From Rhizoclosmatium globosum (lineage: Eukaryota > Chytridiomycota > Chytridiomycetes > Chytridiales > Chytriomycetaceae): a stretch of DNA of 64,000 bases. The translations under genes and the position numbers were made by a program. Positions 1-16,380 of the stretch are shown here, one piece after another. The stretch is taken from the NCBI GenBank assembly GCA_002104985.1, contig MCGO01000006.1:434001-498000 (forward strand), read 5' to 3'. The first letter of the stretch is position 1. Each line of letters starts with the position of its first letter. The notes under the pieces were generated by a model. That model was not told where the DNA came from. It did no database searches and saw nothing but the letters and a program-made list of their open reading frames with translations.

Positions 1-962
1 GATATGTATCTTGTGGAGAACACATGCGATGAGAAGAGGTAATCTTGATGAACCCCTGCCTTGACATTCACCGTCCAATTATAGCGGTGGAGACGTTATT
101 ATCGAGTCATTCGTCAACGCTAGAATGGTTCACGTAAATGGATTCGCAAGAAACGGTGTCATTGAATTAATGTGGCCATTCCTCTACATAGCAACAAACC
201 TCTGCTTCACAACTGGATCCTCCTATGGAAACGTCCTCATCCCCACCTCCTCCCCCCGATACATGGCCATCAAAAAAGCCACACAACACCTCTTGGACAG
301 CCTCCCCTGCCCTGACCGCCTCATTTTCCACCTCGAGCTCTTTGAAGAACCCGACCCAGAAGCCCCATCCCCCGTCGACAGTGCCATCGGCTTCGAAAAC
401 GCTGAAAAGCGTCGTGACTCAGTAAACGAAATGGGGCCCTTCAAATACTCACTCTGTGAAATTGCAGCCAGGAAACCGGGCGCCACCATCACGGAACTGA
501 TTAACCGTTGCGAAACGTCGTTGCTCCCGCAGGATCACCCGAGTAAACGGATGGACGTGTTTTCGGAGATGGATTTCCGGTTGTGTCTTGGACTTCCGTT
601 GCGGCATAATCGGATGGAGTGGTCGCGGTATGCGAGGGACCAGGCGGAGCGGAGTGAGCTCTTTGGGCATGGACGTGGGGGTGGTGGGTTTCTTGTTGCG
701 GATTTGATTGTTCCGTTGCAGAGGGGGAAGTTGGAAGCTGTGCCGAAGGGGGAGGAGTGTCCTGTTCCTGGGAATTACGATTCGTCAGGTGGCCAAGATT
801 GGGCAAGTTTTCACGGGATATAATGCGTTGAAGGTGAATACTTGTGCTAGAATTCTGTTGACGCTTCAGGATGAAGAAGGGGTGACGGAGAGACAAGCTG
901 CTGAACGATTGGCGGAGGCAGAGAAATGGTACAAGGCTGGCGTCAAATATTCATCATGTTGA
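1..962 (+). CDS. ATP-grasp domain protein, 3' part
   Basis: Partial gene entering from the left edge. Bases 1-38 are the end of an exon, 39-84 fit a GT-AG intron, and reading then continues from GGDVIIESFVNAR. The pattern of a metal/ATP-binding strand followed by FHLELF and LCEIAARKPG resembles the C-terminal half of ATP-grasp carboxylate-amine ligases, which join an acid and an amine with ATP hydrolysis; the substrate cannot be told. Near 740-790 the frame must change to reach the better C-terminus (KIGQVFTGYNALKVN, stop at 962). Either a 49-base intron 740-788 or one extra base explains this. Without the change, translation stops at 823. The family call is moderate and the exact end is uncertain. 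Confidence 0.55.
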
Positions 963-1227
963 TTTCATTTTGTTGCATAAACTATGGCTCATTGCAGACG
1001 TAATATAATAAATTTTGGTTGGGTGACTTTTAAACGACTCTGTGATTAGTTTTGAAGTGAAATGATATGCAGCCATTTATTCTGCAGACTCGCAAGTAAG
1101 AGCGATTTGATTTTCGCGTCAAAATTATATTGGCGTTAAACATTCTTAGACTTGCACTATGGACTCGGCCTGATCAGAAATCAAACCACATGCACAACGC
1201 AGATATTAATCTTTTATTTACAGGCAT

Positions 1228-1771
1228 TTATTTCTTTGCATATTTCTTACGATCCTTTCCTTTCTTTGAATCATTTGCGATGTTTGCACGGACAGTACTG
1301 ACAATAGCCTTCAAGTGAAAAGAATAAGAATAATAAACACCTTTAATATAAAATAGCCATAAATTACCGCGTGAGTACGTGTGGGAACTTTCCGTACTCC
1401 GAGCCTAGCTGAAAGCGAGTTTACATGCTGATTAAAGCCCGGTACTTTAATCTTCCATTTCATATCTGAGTACAAACCGGGTGTTACACTACCAGTGATG
1501 TGAAGAGCAGCACTCACCCACAGGTAACATCACATCTTCGACTTGAAGCGAGTCTGAGCCCCTGTGACGGGCCAGTTTACACGCCTGTGTCGCAGCGTCC
1601 TTAATAAAGTCGTTTGCGAGATCCAAGAGCATCTGTTTGGATATGCAGGTTTAGTTGGTTCAGAAGGGTGTTGAGTAGAGCCACCATTTCCACGTCAGCG
1701 TCCAACTTCTCTCTCGGATCGACCTGTGCAGCCAGTTTGCGGATATTATCGAGAGGAATGAGCTGGGCCAT
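1228..1771 (-). CDS. TAF12: Transcription initiation factor TFIID subunit 12 (histone-fold)
   Basis: Spliced gene on the minus strand, start codon 1769-1771, stop 1228-1230. The first exon ends in DVEM; after an intron, MLLDLANDFIKDAATQACK and LARHRGSDSLQVEDVMLPV follow, which is the TAF12 histone fold with its conserved AKHRgSdtLevkDvqL strand. A further intron precedes the WKIKVPGFNQH segment, matching the WN-x-IPGF motif after the fold, and a last exon gives a Lys-rich tail. TAF12 is H2B-like, pairs with TAF4 and is shared by TFIID and SAGA. The protein is short, essentially the fold alone, without the long Gln-rich N-terminus seen in yeast. It is transcribed divergently from the cyclophilin gene 52 bases away. 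Confidence 0.82.
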
Positions 1772-1823
1772 TTGAGCTGAAGATAGAGACAGTGTTTGGT
1801 TTAAAGAAAGTTTCTTTTACAGA
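1772..1823. promoter_or_regulatory. Shared 52-bp 5' region of TAF12 and PPIE
   Basis: The two start codons face away from each other with 52 bases between them, so both promoters and 5' UTRs must lie in this stretch or overlap the neighbouring gene. No TATA box is visible. Confidence 0.5.
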
Positions 1824-2898
1824 ATGAGTGAAGCCAAAAGCTCCAATGTGATACACGTCGGCGGCCTGGACGCCCAAGTAACGCACGAACTGTTAACACA
1901 GGCCTTTGTTCCGTTTGGCGACATTGCCTCGATTCAACTTCCGATTGATCCGGACTCGAGTGCGTTTGTTCTTGCTCTGACTGCTGCGTAGTCTTCGCTA
2001 ACACCCTCTTCTCCCTCTTCTCTCTCTCTTCCGTTCGGACATCAGATGTGCATCGCGGATTTGCGTTTGTCGAATTCGAATCGGCGAACGACGCCCGCGA
2101 AGCCATCGACAACATGCACTTGTCTGAACTGCTCGGGAAGGTCATCAAAGTCACGTCCTCGAAACAGAGCAAAATCAAGTTCGACTCGAGTAAACCTGTT
2201 TGGTCCGACGAGCACTGGCTCAAGGAACACGCACTCAAGACGGAGGATGATGCTGCAGACCAGCAACAACCTGCAACGGAAGAAGGCGGCGTGGCAGCAG
2301 AAGGCGAGGCTGGAACCTCGGATGAACCACAGCCAAAGAAAGTCAAACGAACTACTGAAAACCCGCGTGTCTTTTTCGACATTGATATTGGTGGAACGAA
2401 GGCTGGGAGAATCATTATGGAGCTTCGTGCTGATGTCGTGCCAAAGACTGTAAAGAACTTTTTGGCTCTTTGTACGCACGAGAAGGGGTTTGGATACAAA
2501 AAGTCCGTCTTTCATCGAATTATTCCGGAATTCATGTGTCAGGGTGGAGACTTCACAAAACATAATGGAACTGGTGGGAAATCAATTTATGGGGATACCT
2601 TCAATGATGAGAATTTTGTCTTACGGCATGTGAAAGCCGGAGTGAGTATTGTTGATTACTAGTAGTGTAGGCACTGAACATCCACTTGTAGACTCTCTCC
2701 ATGGCTAACGCGGGACCTAACACGAATGGATCTCAATTCTTTTTGACTCTCGCAGAAACAAAATGGCTCGACAACAAACACGTGGTATTTGGAAGTGTCG
2801 TGAGTGGGATGGATGTGGTGAAAAAGATGGAGAAGCAAGGAAGCTCATCGGGAAAGACTACGAAAAAAGTAACAATTACAGATTGTGGAGAACTGTGA
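1824..2898 (+). CDS. PPIE: Cyclophilin E: RRM plus peptidyl-prolyl isomerase
   Basis: Three exons with introns at 1960-2045 and 2642-2691. The N-terminal RRM begins [17 protein letters not shown] (RNP2) and has RNP1 as [10 protein letters not shown]; intron 1 falls just before RNP1. An acidic linker leads to the cyclophilin domain from VFFDIDIGG, with [17 protein letters not shown] (catalytic Arg, substrate-binding FMCQ), NGSQFFLTL and the tryptophan of [11 protein letters not shown], all typical of active, cyclosporin-binding cyclophilins. The human orthologue CypE/CyP33 is a spliceosome-associated isomerase that also binds the MLL PHD finger. Length and domain order match the family. The last codons ([11 protein letters not shown]) are a canonical cyclophilin end. 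Confidence 0.95.
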
Positions 2899-2953
2899 TT
2901 GTAAATAAATTATGTGTTTCATTTTTGAATGTGCGCGTGAAATCAAAAATTCA

Positions 2954-8585
<5,632 letters not shown>

Positions 8586-8630
8586 TTTGGTTATTATTTG
8601 AGATTATTTGTCTCTTGAAAAACACAACAA
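8586..8630. promoter_or_regulatory. Shared 45-bp 5' region of the ABCC transporter and RXT2 genes
   Basis: Only 45 bases separate the divergent start codons. The 5' control elements of both genes must be compressed here or overlap coding sequence. Confidence 0.45.
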
Positions 8631-9400
8631 ATGGACGACGACTTTGGCACCGCAAACTACCGCCCAATGAACCGCGGCTCAAAGCTGCTCAGCCGTTCCG
8701 CAGAACCACAGAACTTTGCGTTTAGGCCCGTCGTTGTTGCCCTAGGACGGGGCGCTGACCAGCACACAAAGGTTGCTTATCTGCTATGGCTCGTACTGTT
8801 GCTCACTCGAACTAGGTCGAGAAAATGGGAAAGAAGAGAACAATCACTCGGAAACAACGAGACGACGAGGACGAGGACGATGCGGACGAGTCTCCCTATG
8901 CTGGAATCAACATTGATGGTGTGCCTCACTCGCCTATCAACCAAAACCACTTACCCCCAACACTCACTCAGAAATATGGGCTCCCCTTGAATCCCCAGCT
9001 GACGTGATCAACAACAAGGCTCATGTGCGCACCCTCCGCAGCAGGCAGCTCAAAGTATTGGGCCACGAACTCATGCAAACCATTGAACGCGAAACTGTAA
9101 AGAATCAGCCGCTCGTACGGCTCGTTGATGCTCTACAGATGGACGATCCTTTCTTGCAGGACTTTGATTTGAGTCAACTGGGTGTTTCCACGGAAGTTCA
9201 ACGAGAGTTTAGGGATGTTGTGCAGGTATCTAATCTGGTATTTTTATTCATATGTGATGACTTATGGTGTCTGTCAGGATTGTGTGAACTGTAATTTCGA
9301 GTTCTTGCGCCAGATTGCAATGGTACGCTCCAAACTCATTCTAGCACACGACAAAAAGAAAGTACTGGCAAAGAAGCTGGCTCCTTTTCCAAAGAAATGA
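8631..9400 (+). CDS. RXT2: RXT2-like histone deacetylase complex subunit
   Basis: Spliced gene with at least three introns. Exon 1 gives MDDDFGTANYRPMNRGSKLL; after an intron ending at a CTAG, a basic/acidic stretch (GKKRTITRKQRDDEDEDD) leads to ESPYAGINIDE. A 53-base intron (GTGTGC to CTCAG, about 8920-8972) joins this to IWAPLESPADVIN. The phrase PYaGI-I-E--APL--P-DV is the RXT2 N-terminal signature. The following helix (HVRTLRSRQLKVLGHELMQTIE) continues the family pattern. RXT2 is a structural subunit of the Rpd3L histone deacetylase complex in the nucleus. The last exon ends in a Lys-rich helix after FEFLRQIAMVRSKLI. Assignment rests on this short region, so confidence is moderate to good. 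Confidence 0.7.
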
Positions 9401-9497
9401 GTCTCTCAATCGATATCCTTAAGTTATTCAATCAAATAAAAATACTGGCAACAATACCCATTTATTGAAACCCTCGTACCCCATGGCGTTATCTCTA

Positions 9498-10652
9498 TCA
9501 ATAGCCAAATAACCGCCAGAAGAAGTACCTTGACCTCTTTTTATCCCACGTATGGCTCCAATACGATATCGCATAGGACTTGTTTTCTGGATCTACCTGC
9601 TTCAGGCATTCCACTTGATTGAACTTGGGACTCTGCTGAGAGCAAATACTGTGCAAGTCATCCGGCGAAATGGGTGTCCAGGAATACGGGAAAATCGCGT
9701 ATGGCTCCACAAGAGTGACGGGATCCAATTCATCCTTCTTTTCCTTCCTCAACGCATCGTACTCGTAAAACGACCGATAAATAACAATAGGCTGCATTAC
9801 AGTAGAGGAAATTCGTAAGTCCACGAATTCCGTAGTCTTAACAGAAATATCTCACCCCAGTCATTTCCTCTACACTCATTTCCCGTTTCTCTTCCGCAAG
9901 CGTCATCATAAGTTTCGCAGCATGCATCCAGAACGGATGTCCCGGCTTCGACGCCATCCACGCATTAGGAATCTGATTCACATAATACCAATTCGAGTCC
10001 GGGTTACTCGCAACCATTGGCGGTACGTCCATCTTTGCAAGCACAAGATCGTTATTTCCCAGCAGTTCATCTGCAACCAGCCGCATCAATTAAAACAAGT
10101 TAGTGTCAAGTTGGTCAACACCAACCAAACAACCAAACGCACCCATAGGTTTCAAAGGAATCACATCCAAATCCGCATACACGCCTCCATATCGGTGCAA
10201 ATAAAACACACGCACAGCGTCAGCCTTCATAATCGGTCGTTTGTACGATTCGTAGTCGGCAAGAACCACGGGTAATGCTCCGCAATCAAATCATAGTTAT
10301 CCTGATCCGTCCACAGTTTATGTTCGTAGGTTGGGTTGAGTTGAGACCATGCATTGAACCATTGTGTGAACTCCTACAAAGCGTACAATGGTAAGCGAGT
10401 TTAAAGAGAGTCTAAGCAAGCAAGTACTTTTGGTATTTTGTTTGTCTTCCAGCTTTGATGTATGATGCCAGGTATTTTGTATGGTTTGGGCCTTTCGATG
10501 GCGGTATTGGATTGGGGTGGGTACTGGTCCTGTCGGCGTCACGTCTCTGTTGGACTCTTTGATGACCATTGCACGAACAAATGTATCAGGACAACGACTT
10601 TGACTGCCACCCAGACGATGGCAAACAGTTTCTTTTTGGAGATTGGGGGCAT
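9498..10652 (-). CDS. GT32-family glycosyltransferase, type II membrane protein (copy A)
   Basis: Start codon 10650-10652 gives a short basic N-terminus and one membrane anchor (LFAIVWVAVKVVVLIHLFV), typical of Golgi glycosyltransferases. An intron at 10492-10542 removes an in-frame TGA. Next come IPGIIHQSWKTNKIPK, the hallmark start of the OCH1/GT32 DXD sugar-binding domain, then VRVFYLHRYGGVYADLDV with the catalytic DxD, and after two further introns NAWMASKPGHPFW and SYWSHTWD. The likely reaction is transfer of a hexose from a nucleotide sugar to a glycoprotein or glycolipid in the Golgi; mannose and galactose are the usual donors in this family. It is paired head to head with a paralog 34 bases away. 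The sugar specificity cannot be read from sequence. Confidence 0.85.
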
Positions 10653-10686
10653 GATTTTATGTGTGTACAGAAACAATCAACAAGAA
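10653..10686. promoter_or_regulatory. 34-bp bidirectional gap between two GT32 paralogs
   Basis: The start codons of both glycosyltransferases are separated by only 34 bases. 5' UTRs must overlap or be nearly absent. No TATA element fits in the gap. Confidence 0.45.
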
Positions 10687-11810
10687 ATGACAGTTCATAT
10701 TCCAAAGATATTGACAAAGCGACATCGATTAGTCTGCATCGCTGGAACCGCTGCTCTCTCTTTGATTCTTCTTGCTATTGCGTGTGAGCTTACTTCCTCA
10801 TTCATCCAAACACCGTACTGACAAACCTGTTAAGCCCGCAGACATTCGTCTAGCATCCGAATAACCGCAGACAACCTACCACGTAACAAATCTGCGCGCT
10901 TAATACCCAGGATCATCCATCAAAGTTGGAAAACATATGACATTCCAAAACAAGTGTGAATCAGCCCTCAGGGCCTCCTTTAAAACAACAAACCCCTAAC
11001 ACCTTCCACTAAATTAGCTATTCGGAGACTGGAACCAATCCTGGAAAAAGCATAACCCAGAATACTCGTACATATTGTGGGACGATCAAGACAACCACAA
11101 CCTGATCAAAGAGCATTACCCGTGGTTCCTGTCGACATACGAATCCTACAACAAAACGATATCGAAAGCAGATGCCGCCCGCGTATTTTATATGCACAAG
11201 TTCGGAGGCGTGTATGCGGATCTTGATGCTGTCTGTTACAAAAACCTCGGTACCCTAAACACAAGTGCAAAAATACAGCTCCATTAATAATCTCGACTCA
11301 ATACAGACCCCTGCTTTCAAATCACCATTTAGTCCTCGCGAGCATGTGGGTTCCGAGGGAGAAGAGTGGGAAGAAAAGAACAGCATTCCAAACGCGTGGT
11401 TTGCTTCGAAGCCGGGTCATTCGTTTTGGATGTATTATGCACACTTGATGATGGAGCAGGCGGCCGTGCAAGAAGGGACTGAGGAATTGGCGGGACCTGT
11501 TGTGCTCTCGCAGGCTTTGTACGCGTATTTTGAGTCGGGGGCTGCGAGTTTGGATGATGTCTTTATTGCTAAGCCTGGTATGTTAAATGTTCGAAATGAG
11601 ACGGAGGGAATTACTAAATCACGTGGTATAGATGCTATATTTCCTTATTCTTGGAGCTTTTCGACGCCACAAATGTCCATGATGTGTGTTCAAAACAAGT
11701 TCCTTCATTTAATGAGACAAAATGTCGGGAGATTGTGGACCCCAGAGTCAGGCTTATTCTATTTCGTACTGGTCTCACACTTGGGATCAATAGGGTCAAA
11801 TAAAAATTAA
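10687..11810 (+). CDS. GT32-family glycosyltransferase, type II membrane protein (copy B)
   Basis: Paralog of the divergent upstream gene. Exon 1 (MTVHIPKILTKRHRLVC) leads into a membrane anchor (IAGTAALSLILLAIAC) and ends at a GTGAGC donor. Exon 2 carries IPRIIHQSWKTYDIPKQ; exon 3 carries HKFGGVYADLDAV with the DxD metal/nucleotide-sugar motif; exon 4 carries NAWFASKPGHSFWMYYAHLMM and the AGPVVLSQAL segment; the last exon carries FPYSWSFSTPQ. Role as for copy A: luminal Golgi hexosyltransferase. The literal reading frame ends at 11810, but the family end motif YWSHTWD lies in a neighbouring frame with a stop at 11791-11793, so one indel near 11767 is likely and the true stop is probably there. 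Confidence 0.83.
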
Positions 11811-11844
11811 GTAATATGCATGGTATCTCGATTTAATAAAAGCA

Positions 11845-12567
11845 TTACGAAGCCCCATTCTTTCCAGCCGCCTTATTCTTACGATACTCATCAATAACCC
11901 TCTGCCGTTCCTCCATCAAGTTCTTTTGCTTCACCAGCGGCAAATCCTTCAATTTAACTTTTCTACCGACAGCAGGCAACCCAGCATCGCGTTCCTTGTC
12001 CTTCGCCTCCATTCTCGCCTTCCGTTCCGCGTCTTTCTCTTTCCTCTCCTTCGCCTCCATCGCAGCCTGAACAGCACGAAGCGCACCAGCACCGCCCCCA
12101 ACCTTCTTGGGAACAACAGTCAACCGCGGCGGTTCCTGCGCCTGGAACCCAAACGGAACAGCTTCAGGCGTCATGAACTCCTTCTCCTTCTCGTCATCGC
12201 TATCAACCTTCTTCTTCCCCTTCTCCTTCCGCTTCAGTTTCCGTTCCGCGAGTCTCCGTTTCCGTTTTTGGGCAGTTGCGGTTTCGGCTTTAGCTGCGGC
12301 GTTGACTTTATTCCGCATGTCGGATTCGATACGACGTGTGAAGGCGCGGATACTTTCGCCAGCCTGGATCTTTGTTGTTTCATTGTCGCGTTTGGGTTTA
12401 GAGCCGTCTGTCTTTTTCTTTTGGATTTTGGCGGATTTGGCGAGGACGAGTTTGAGGGATTTGGGAAGGGCTTCGGTTGCGAGGTTGTCTTTTGAGGAGG
12501 GGCTTTGGTTGTGGGTTATGTCGTAGGTGGGTCGGGTGTGTGTTGGTTGCTTGTACTTTTTGACCAT
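11845..12567 (-). CDS. CCDC137-like nucleolar coiled-coil protein
   Basis: Single open frame of about 240 residues from MVKKYKQPTHTRP; upstream in-frame codons lack an ATG. Composition is extremely Lys/Arg/Glu-rich with long charged helices (KRKRRLAERKLKRKEKGKKK and two further basic coils). A stretch combining VPFGFQAQEPPRLTVVPK matches the V-FGEVV-QPPeLT-rP motif of CCDC137 family proteins, chromosome-periphery and nucleolar factors linked to ribosome biogenesis. No globular domain or membrane segment is visible. The 3' end lies 34 bases past the end of the convergent GT32 gene. Family call is moderate because low-complexity charge can mislead. Confidence 0.6.
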   Translation of the reverse strand: MVKKYKQPTHTRPTYDITHNQSPSSKDNLATEALPKSLKLVLAKSAKIQKKKTDGSKPKRDNETTKIQAGESIRAFTRRIESDMRNKVNAAAKAETATAQKRKRRLAERKLKRKEKGKKKVDSDDEKEKEFMTPEAVPFGFQAQEPPRLTVVPKKVGGGAGALRAVQAAMEAKERKEKDAERKARMEAKDKERDAGLPAVGRKVKLKDLPLVKQKNLMEERQRVIDEYRKNKAAGKNGAS

Positions 12568-13320
12568 TTGTGTGGTTTGGGACTGTGTTGCTGAAGGGGT
12601 TGTTGGGTTGGGTTGAGTTTGTTCGATTAGCAAAAAGAAAAAGAAAGAAGTTGATGGCTCAAATCAGAGGATAAAGTCGGAAGAAGTTTATTATGATGTA
12701 TTGTAACTGAATACTTGCGAAGTATTAGGAAAGAGGCAATAGTCAAACTTATTGCTTAAATCGAACAAGTTCATCCTTTTTACAGCCACCAAATAGTCCT
12801 CCTAACCTGCCTCCTAATTGAGTGACAGACGCATTCCAACATGATTGATTCATTCTCATCTCGGAACATTAATGCTCGCGTCATTTTCCCAAAACAGCAA
12901 CCTATAAATAGCAAAAATCGCCTTCCTCCTTCTTTTTTTCTTATCCAACCAAAACTAAACGTCCTGCGATGATAAGAACATGATCTGTCGCCTTCCCTCC
13001 TCCCTCGTGGGGTGATGGGTTGGCAATGTCAGTAAGCTCCTGTCCATATGCACCTTGTTACAATACGGGGGCTGGCAGTTACAATCTGAGGGCAATTGGT
13101 TTTGGTTGGGTTCCTTGGGGTTTCCTGAAAAAGGAAGTAGTGAAAACAGGAAGGTGGTACTTGGCTGTGTTTTAGTAAAGTGATATGAAGCTGTACAGTG
13201 TAGCTGTTTGTTCTAGTAGTTCCTCGCTTGATTGGCTGAGTTGATATCCTCTCACGATGTTCTGACTGGCAGTGACTGTGTCAATGAGTTGAACTGACTT
13301 GTTCAGGCCTGGTGGGCTGC
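12568..13320. other. Intergenic stretch, no gene seen
   Basis: About 750 bases between the CCDC137-like start and the end of the glutathione-transferase gene. I found no convincing exon, RNA gene or repeat. An AT-rich CTATAAATA (around 12902) and a pyrimidine tract lie about 340 bases upstream of the CCDC137-like start and could be 5' regulatory sequence. Confidence 0.4.
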
Positions 13321-13982
13321 TTAAGTCACACTGTAATTTATCAACTGTCTCTGGACTTGTATATTTTGTGTATCAATCATCATCACGAAATCAATGAGTA
13401 AAGCCGCCCAAGAAAGTGAAACACCCGTCGAAACCCCCAACACGATCAACGTCAGCAAAGACGCCAAATGAATCCACGCAACGCCGCCATTACGCTTCGA
13501 TGGATCTCCAGACTGGTAGTTGGATGCATAAAGCATCCGGCCAACAACCCAAGTAACACCAGCAACCGAGGCAATGACAGGATACTTGATCCCAGACACA
13601 GTAAGCAGGAACAGAAACTGCGGGTAGTTCTCGAGAAAGTTTTGGTGCGCACGTTGATAGCTACGATCGTGATTTTAAGGCACGCGCGTGTGTGTGTTAT
13701 TGATTCATAATATCAAAAAAAGTGTATATAAACTCACCAGTTGAAGACGAGTTTGTTCTTGTCGTTAGCACATTCGAGTTGGGTCGCATACATGTGTGGG
13801 TATGGAACTCCGGCTCTCTTCCGGGCGGCACCCACCTGGCTGCCGAGAATGACTGGAAAGATTGTGGAAAGGGTTCCAACGGCGATTACCTTTGAGGTTG
13901 GTTAGAGGTGGACCAAGAGGGAGACAAGAGTGCTTTGATTTACATAGCCGAATTCAGGGAGGAGAGTGATGAGGCCTGGCAT
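13321..13982 (-). CDS. MAPEG protein, microsomal glutathione S-transferase 3-like
   Basis: Three exons. Exon 1 (start 13980-13982) gives MPGLITLLPEFGY; exon 2 gives VIAVGTLSTIFPVILGSQV, then PYPHMYAT and CANDKNKLVFNW; exon 3 gives YQRAHQNFLENYPQFLFLL, the MAPEG signature, followed by GRMLYASNYQSGDPSKRNGG and a final membrane helix. Four hydrophobic segments fit the MAPEG fold. MGST3-type enzymes conjugate glutathione to lipophilic electrophiles or reduce lipid hydroperoxides in ER or mitochondrial outer membranes; the Arg/Asn of RAHQN lies in the glutathione site. The C-terminal 30 residues after the last helix are unusual. A decayed tandem copy follows upstream of it. Confidence 0.87.
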
Positions 13983-14230
13983 AATTGGTGATTTTAGTTA
14001 TGATTTTTGGCTTACGGATTGCATTTCGTGGGAAATTGGAATTTCGCTGATTACAAACACGTATGTACATATAAAAATCAAATCAATACTTCCATCCGGT
14101 ATTACTTATGTTATAAAATAAAATTACAAGCATGACAAGTCGTGATCCAGCAATCTACTCGACTAATCATAAGAATTCATTGGAAACATGTTCTCAACAC
14201 TTTATTCGAAATGAAATCCCTTCATAACCT

Positions 14231-14850
14231 TCATGAGCTGGCAAAGGCAGCGAGAGAAAGCGAAACGCCCGTTGAAATCCCCAACACAATCAACGTCAAC
14301 AAAGCCACTAAATGAATCCACGCAACACCGTTATTGCGCTTCGAGCATCTCCGGACTGGTATTGAAAGCGTAAAGCATCCGACCGACGAGCCACGTTGCA
14401 CCAGCAACAGAGGCAATACAGGATACTGAATCCCCGCCACGCAAGCAGAAACAGAAACTGCGGATAGTTTCGAGAAAGTTCTGATGAGCGCGTTGGTAAC
14501 TGAGCAGGCCAGGGCAGGTTAGCAACTTAGCAACGCGTCTGTTTCTGTGATTTGTCATGCGCAACCGGACCAGGAACTCACCAGTTGAAGACAAGTTGTT
14601 CTTGTCGTCAGCGCATTCGGCCTGTGTTGCGTACATGTGCGGGTACGGCACTTTGGCTTTGGAGCGCGCGCCGCCGACTTGGCCGCCAGAACAATTGGGA
14701 ACACCGTGAGCCGCGCCGACGAGGAGCACCTGACATTGACACATTCGGAAACAACGTTAGACGCTTCAAAGGTGGCGGTGAGAAGAGAAGCCCGTGCTTA
14801 CGTATCCGTATTCGGTTGGAAGGGTGAGTGCATTGGATTTGGTTGATGGA
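14231..14850 (-). pseudogene. Decayed tandem copy of the MGST3-like gene
   Basis: Same exon order as the intact neighbour: a short exon with PTEYGY, an exon with VPYPHMYATQAECADDKN, and an exon with YQRAHQNFLE. The frame then breaks at least three times relative to the intact copy (within the ENYPQF region, at FNYQSG and at the PSKRN region), each by a missing base, and the end is truncated to SLSLAAFASS. The cluster of breaks in one short exon, next to an intact paralog, favours a real pseudogene, although sequencing error affects other genes in this window. The start codon was not identified. Confidence 0.7.
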
Positions 14851-14935
14851 ACTTTCTTTGAAATCTGCACTACACTTAATCGATATGGGTAGTACGGAAT
14901 AAAGTTTATTGGTCGCATATATCTGTACACATCCA

Positions 14936-16280
14936 TCACGCACGTCTACCACTACCCTCCGCATCACGCCTCTTCAATTCTTCAAACATTCCCACTACAT
15001 CTTCACTTGTAACAACGCGTCCTTCATCCGCAAACTGCTTGAAATACTCTTTTGCAAAGCTGCCATCCGTTCGTAGGCATGTACACCCTCGATCGCCTTT
15101 ACGCGGGGAATCTTGTTGAGAGCACTGAAGGAGAGGTCGAGGAGAGATTTGTGAGCGTCAAGGTCTGGACGTTGGAGAGGTTTGACAGGTGAGGTGGGTG
15201 AGGAGGCGGAGGGAGGTAGGAGATAAAGTAACGAGTAGGGCTTTGTTGTCGCGAGGAAATCTTTACAGGAAGGGCAGGCACAGAGGTCTTCGCGCCATCC
15301 ATCAAGACAGTAGAGGTGAGAAACGGTTTTAGCGGATAACGAGGAAGAAAGTGGAACGGGTAGTTTGCACGTGATCGGAAGATTCGAAACATTTGCCGGA
15401 AGGGAGTTGGATATTGCAGGATCGAGGATGGGAGTGTGGGTGATGGGGCAAGTGTTGAAGAGGAGGAAGATGAGGAGGAGAGGAGGTAGACTGGCGAACG
15501 CGCTTATTCACTGAAGATGGAGGCTGAAGAGAATCTGTGTCAGTGTCATTTTCGGTACTAGCTTGTCTTTTGCGACTGGGTGTCATTAGCTTCGAAAGTT
15601 TCTCTTTCCCATTGCCAGAATCCCCAACATCATCCTCATCCTCTCCAACAAACACCATATTTTCGGTCAAATTCTCGTACGTCCACAACCAAGGATTGTT
15701 CGCGACACAGTTCTTGCACACAAACTCGTCAAATGCATCTTCATCAGGACAGTTCTTGACACAACGATCGTGGAACCAGTCTTCACAAACGATACAATGC
15801 ATCATAAACGAGTCGTCTGGTTCTTTCTCGTGGTCATAAGGTTGTTTGCAGTAACAAAAGATGTTGTTGAAGCAGTGATCGTACTTGTTTGTGGAGTTGA
15901 GGACACCAACAGACTTCTGCTGCAGAGTACATTTAACTGTTGAATTGAGGTGCATTTAAGATACAGGACTGCAAAGACTCGGCAAAACAAACCAGGACAC
16001 ACGCTCGAGCCGCAGTCGCACACAAAGTCGCGCCGCTCAAACAACTCAACAACTTCGTGGCTTGTGTGACACTGCACAAAACATGCGTAACACACGCCGA
16101 CATTAGCGTTTGTCTCGGGCCCGCGACACGTCAAACACGAGAAGATTTGCTGGTCTGCGCGCCGCCGCCGAACGAACATTGGTCGATTTCATGCGGGAGT
16201 GCGGCGGCGGCGTCTCGTTCGAGTTGTTCTTGTGAGGCAAGGAAGTCGATGGCTGTTGTTTCTTGTGTTTCGGACGTCAT
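14936..16280 (-). CDS. UBR7: UBR-box/PHD-finger E3 ubiquitin ligase UBR7
   Basis: Start codon 16278-16280. The N-terminal UBR box (CSFVRRRRADQQIFSCLTC, then CYACFVQCHTSHEVVELF and RRDFVCDCGS) is complete; after an intron comes the PHD-type finger (YCKQPYDHEKEPDD, MMHCIVCEDWFHDRCV, FVCKNCV). The C-terminal region has DGWREDLCACPSC and ends with FKQFADEGRVV, as in UBR7 from animals and plants. Human UBR7 monoubiquitinates histone H2B and binds PHD-recognised chromatin. Two frame changes are needed: one near 15440-15500 and one missing base near 15057, just before the conserved C-terminus. The stop used here (14936) belongs to that conserved frame. Family identity is secure. Confidence 0.88.
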
Positions 16281-16380
16281 TTTGTTGGCCCTTTTCAAAC
16301 AAAGTAAACCAATAGAGTAAGTATATAATAATAAATTAGAAGAATATATGCTTTATGCGCATGTTGTTATTATTGTCCTC

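Noticed and set aside
8880..9003. A homopolymer error in the RXT2 gene (CCCC run)
   Set aside because: A 53-base GT-AG intron gives the conserved PYAGINID-E-IWAPLESP join without any error.
10492..10542. In-frame TGA (possible selenocysteine or stop) early in the minus-strand GT32 gene
   Set aside because: It lies inside a normal GT-AG intron whose removal restores a smooth protein.
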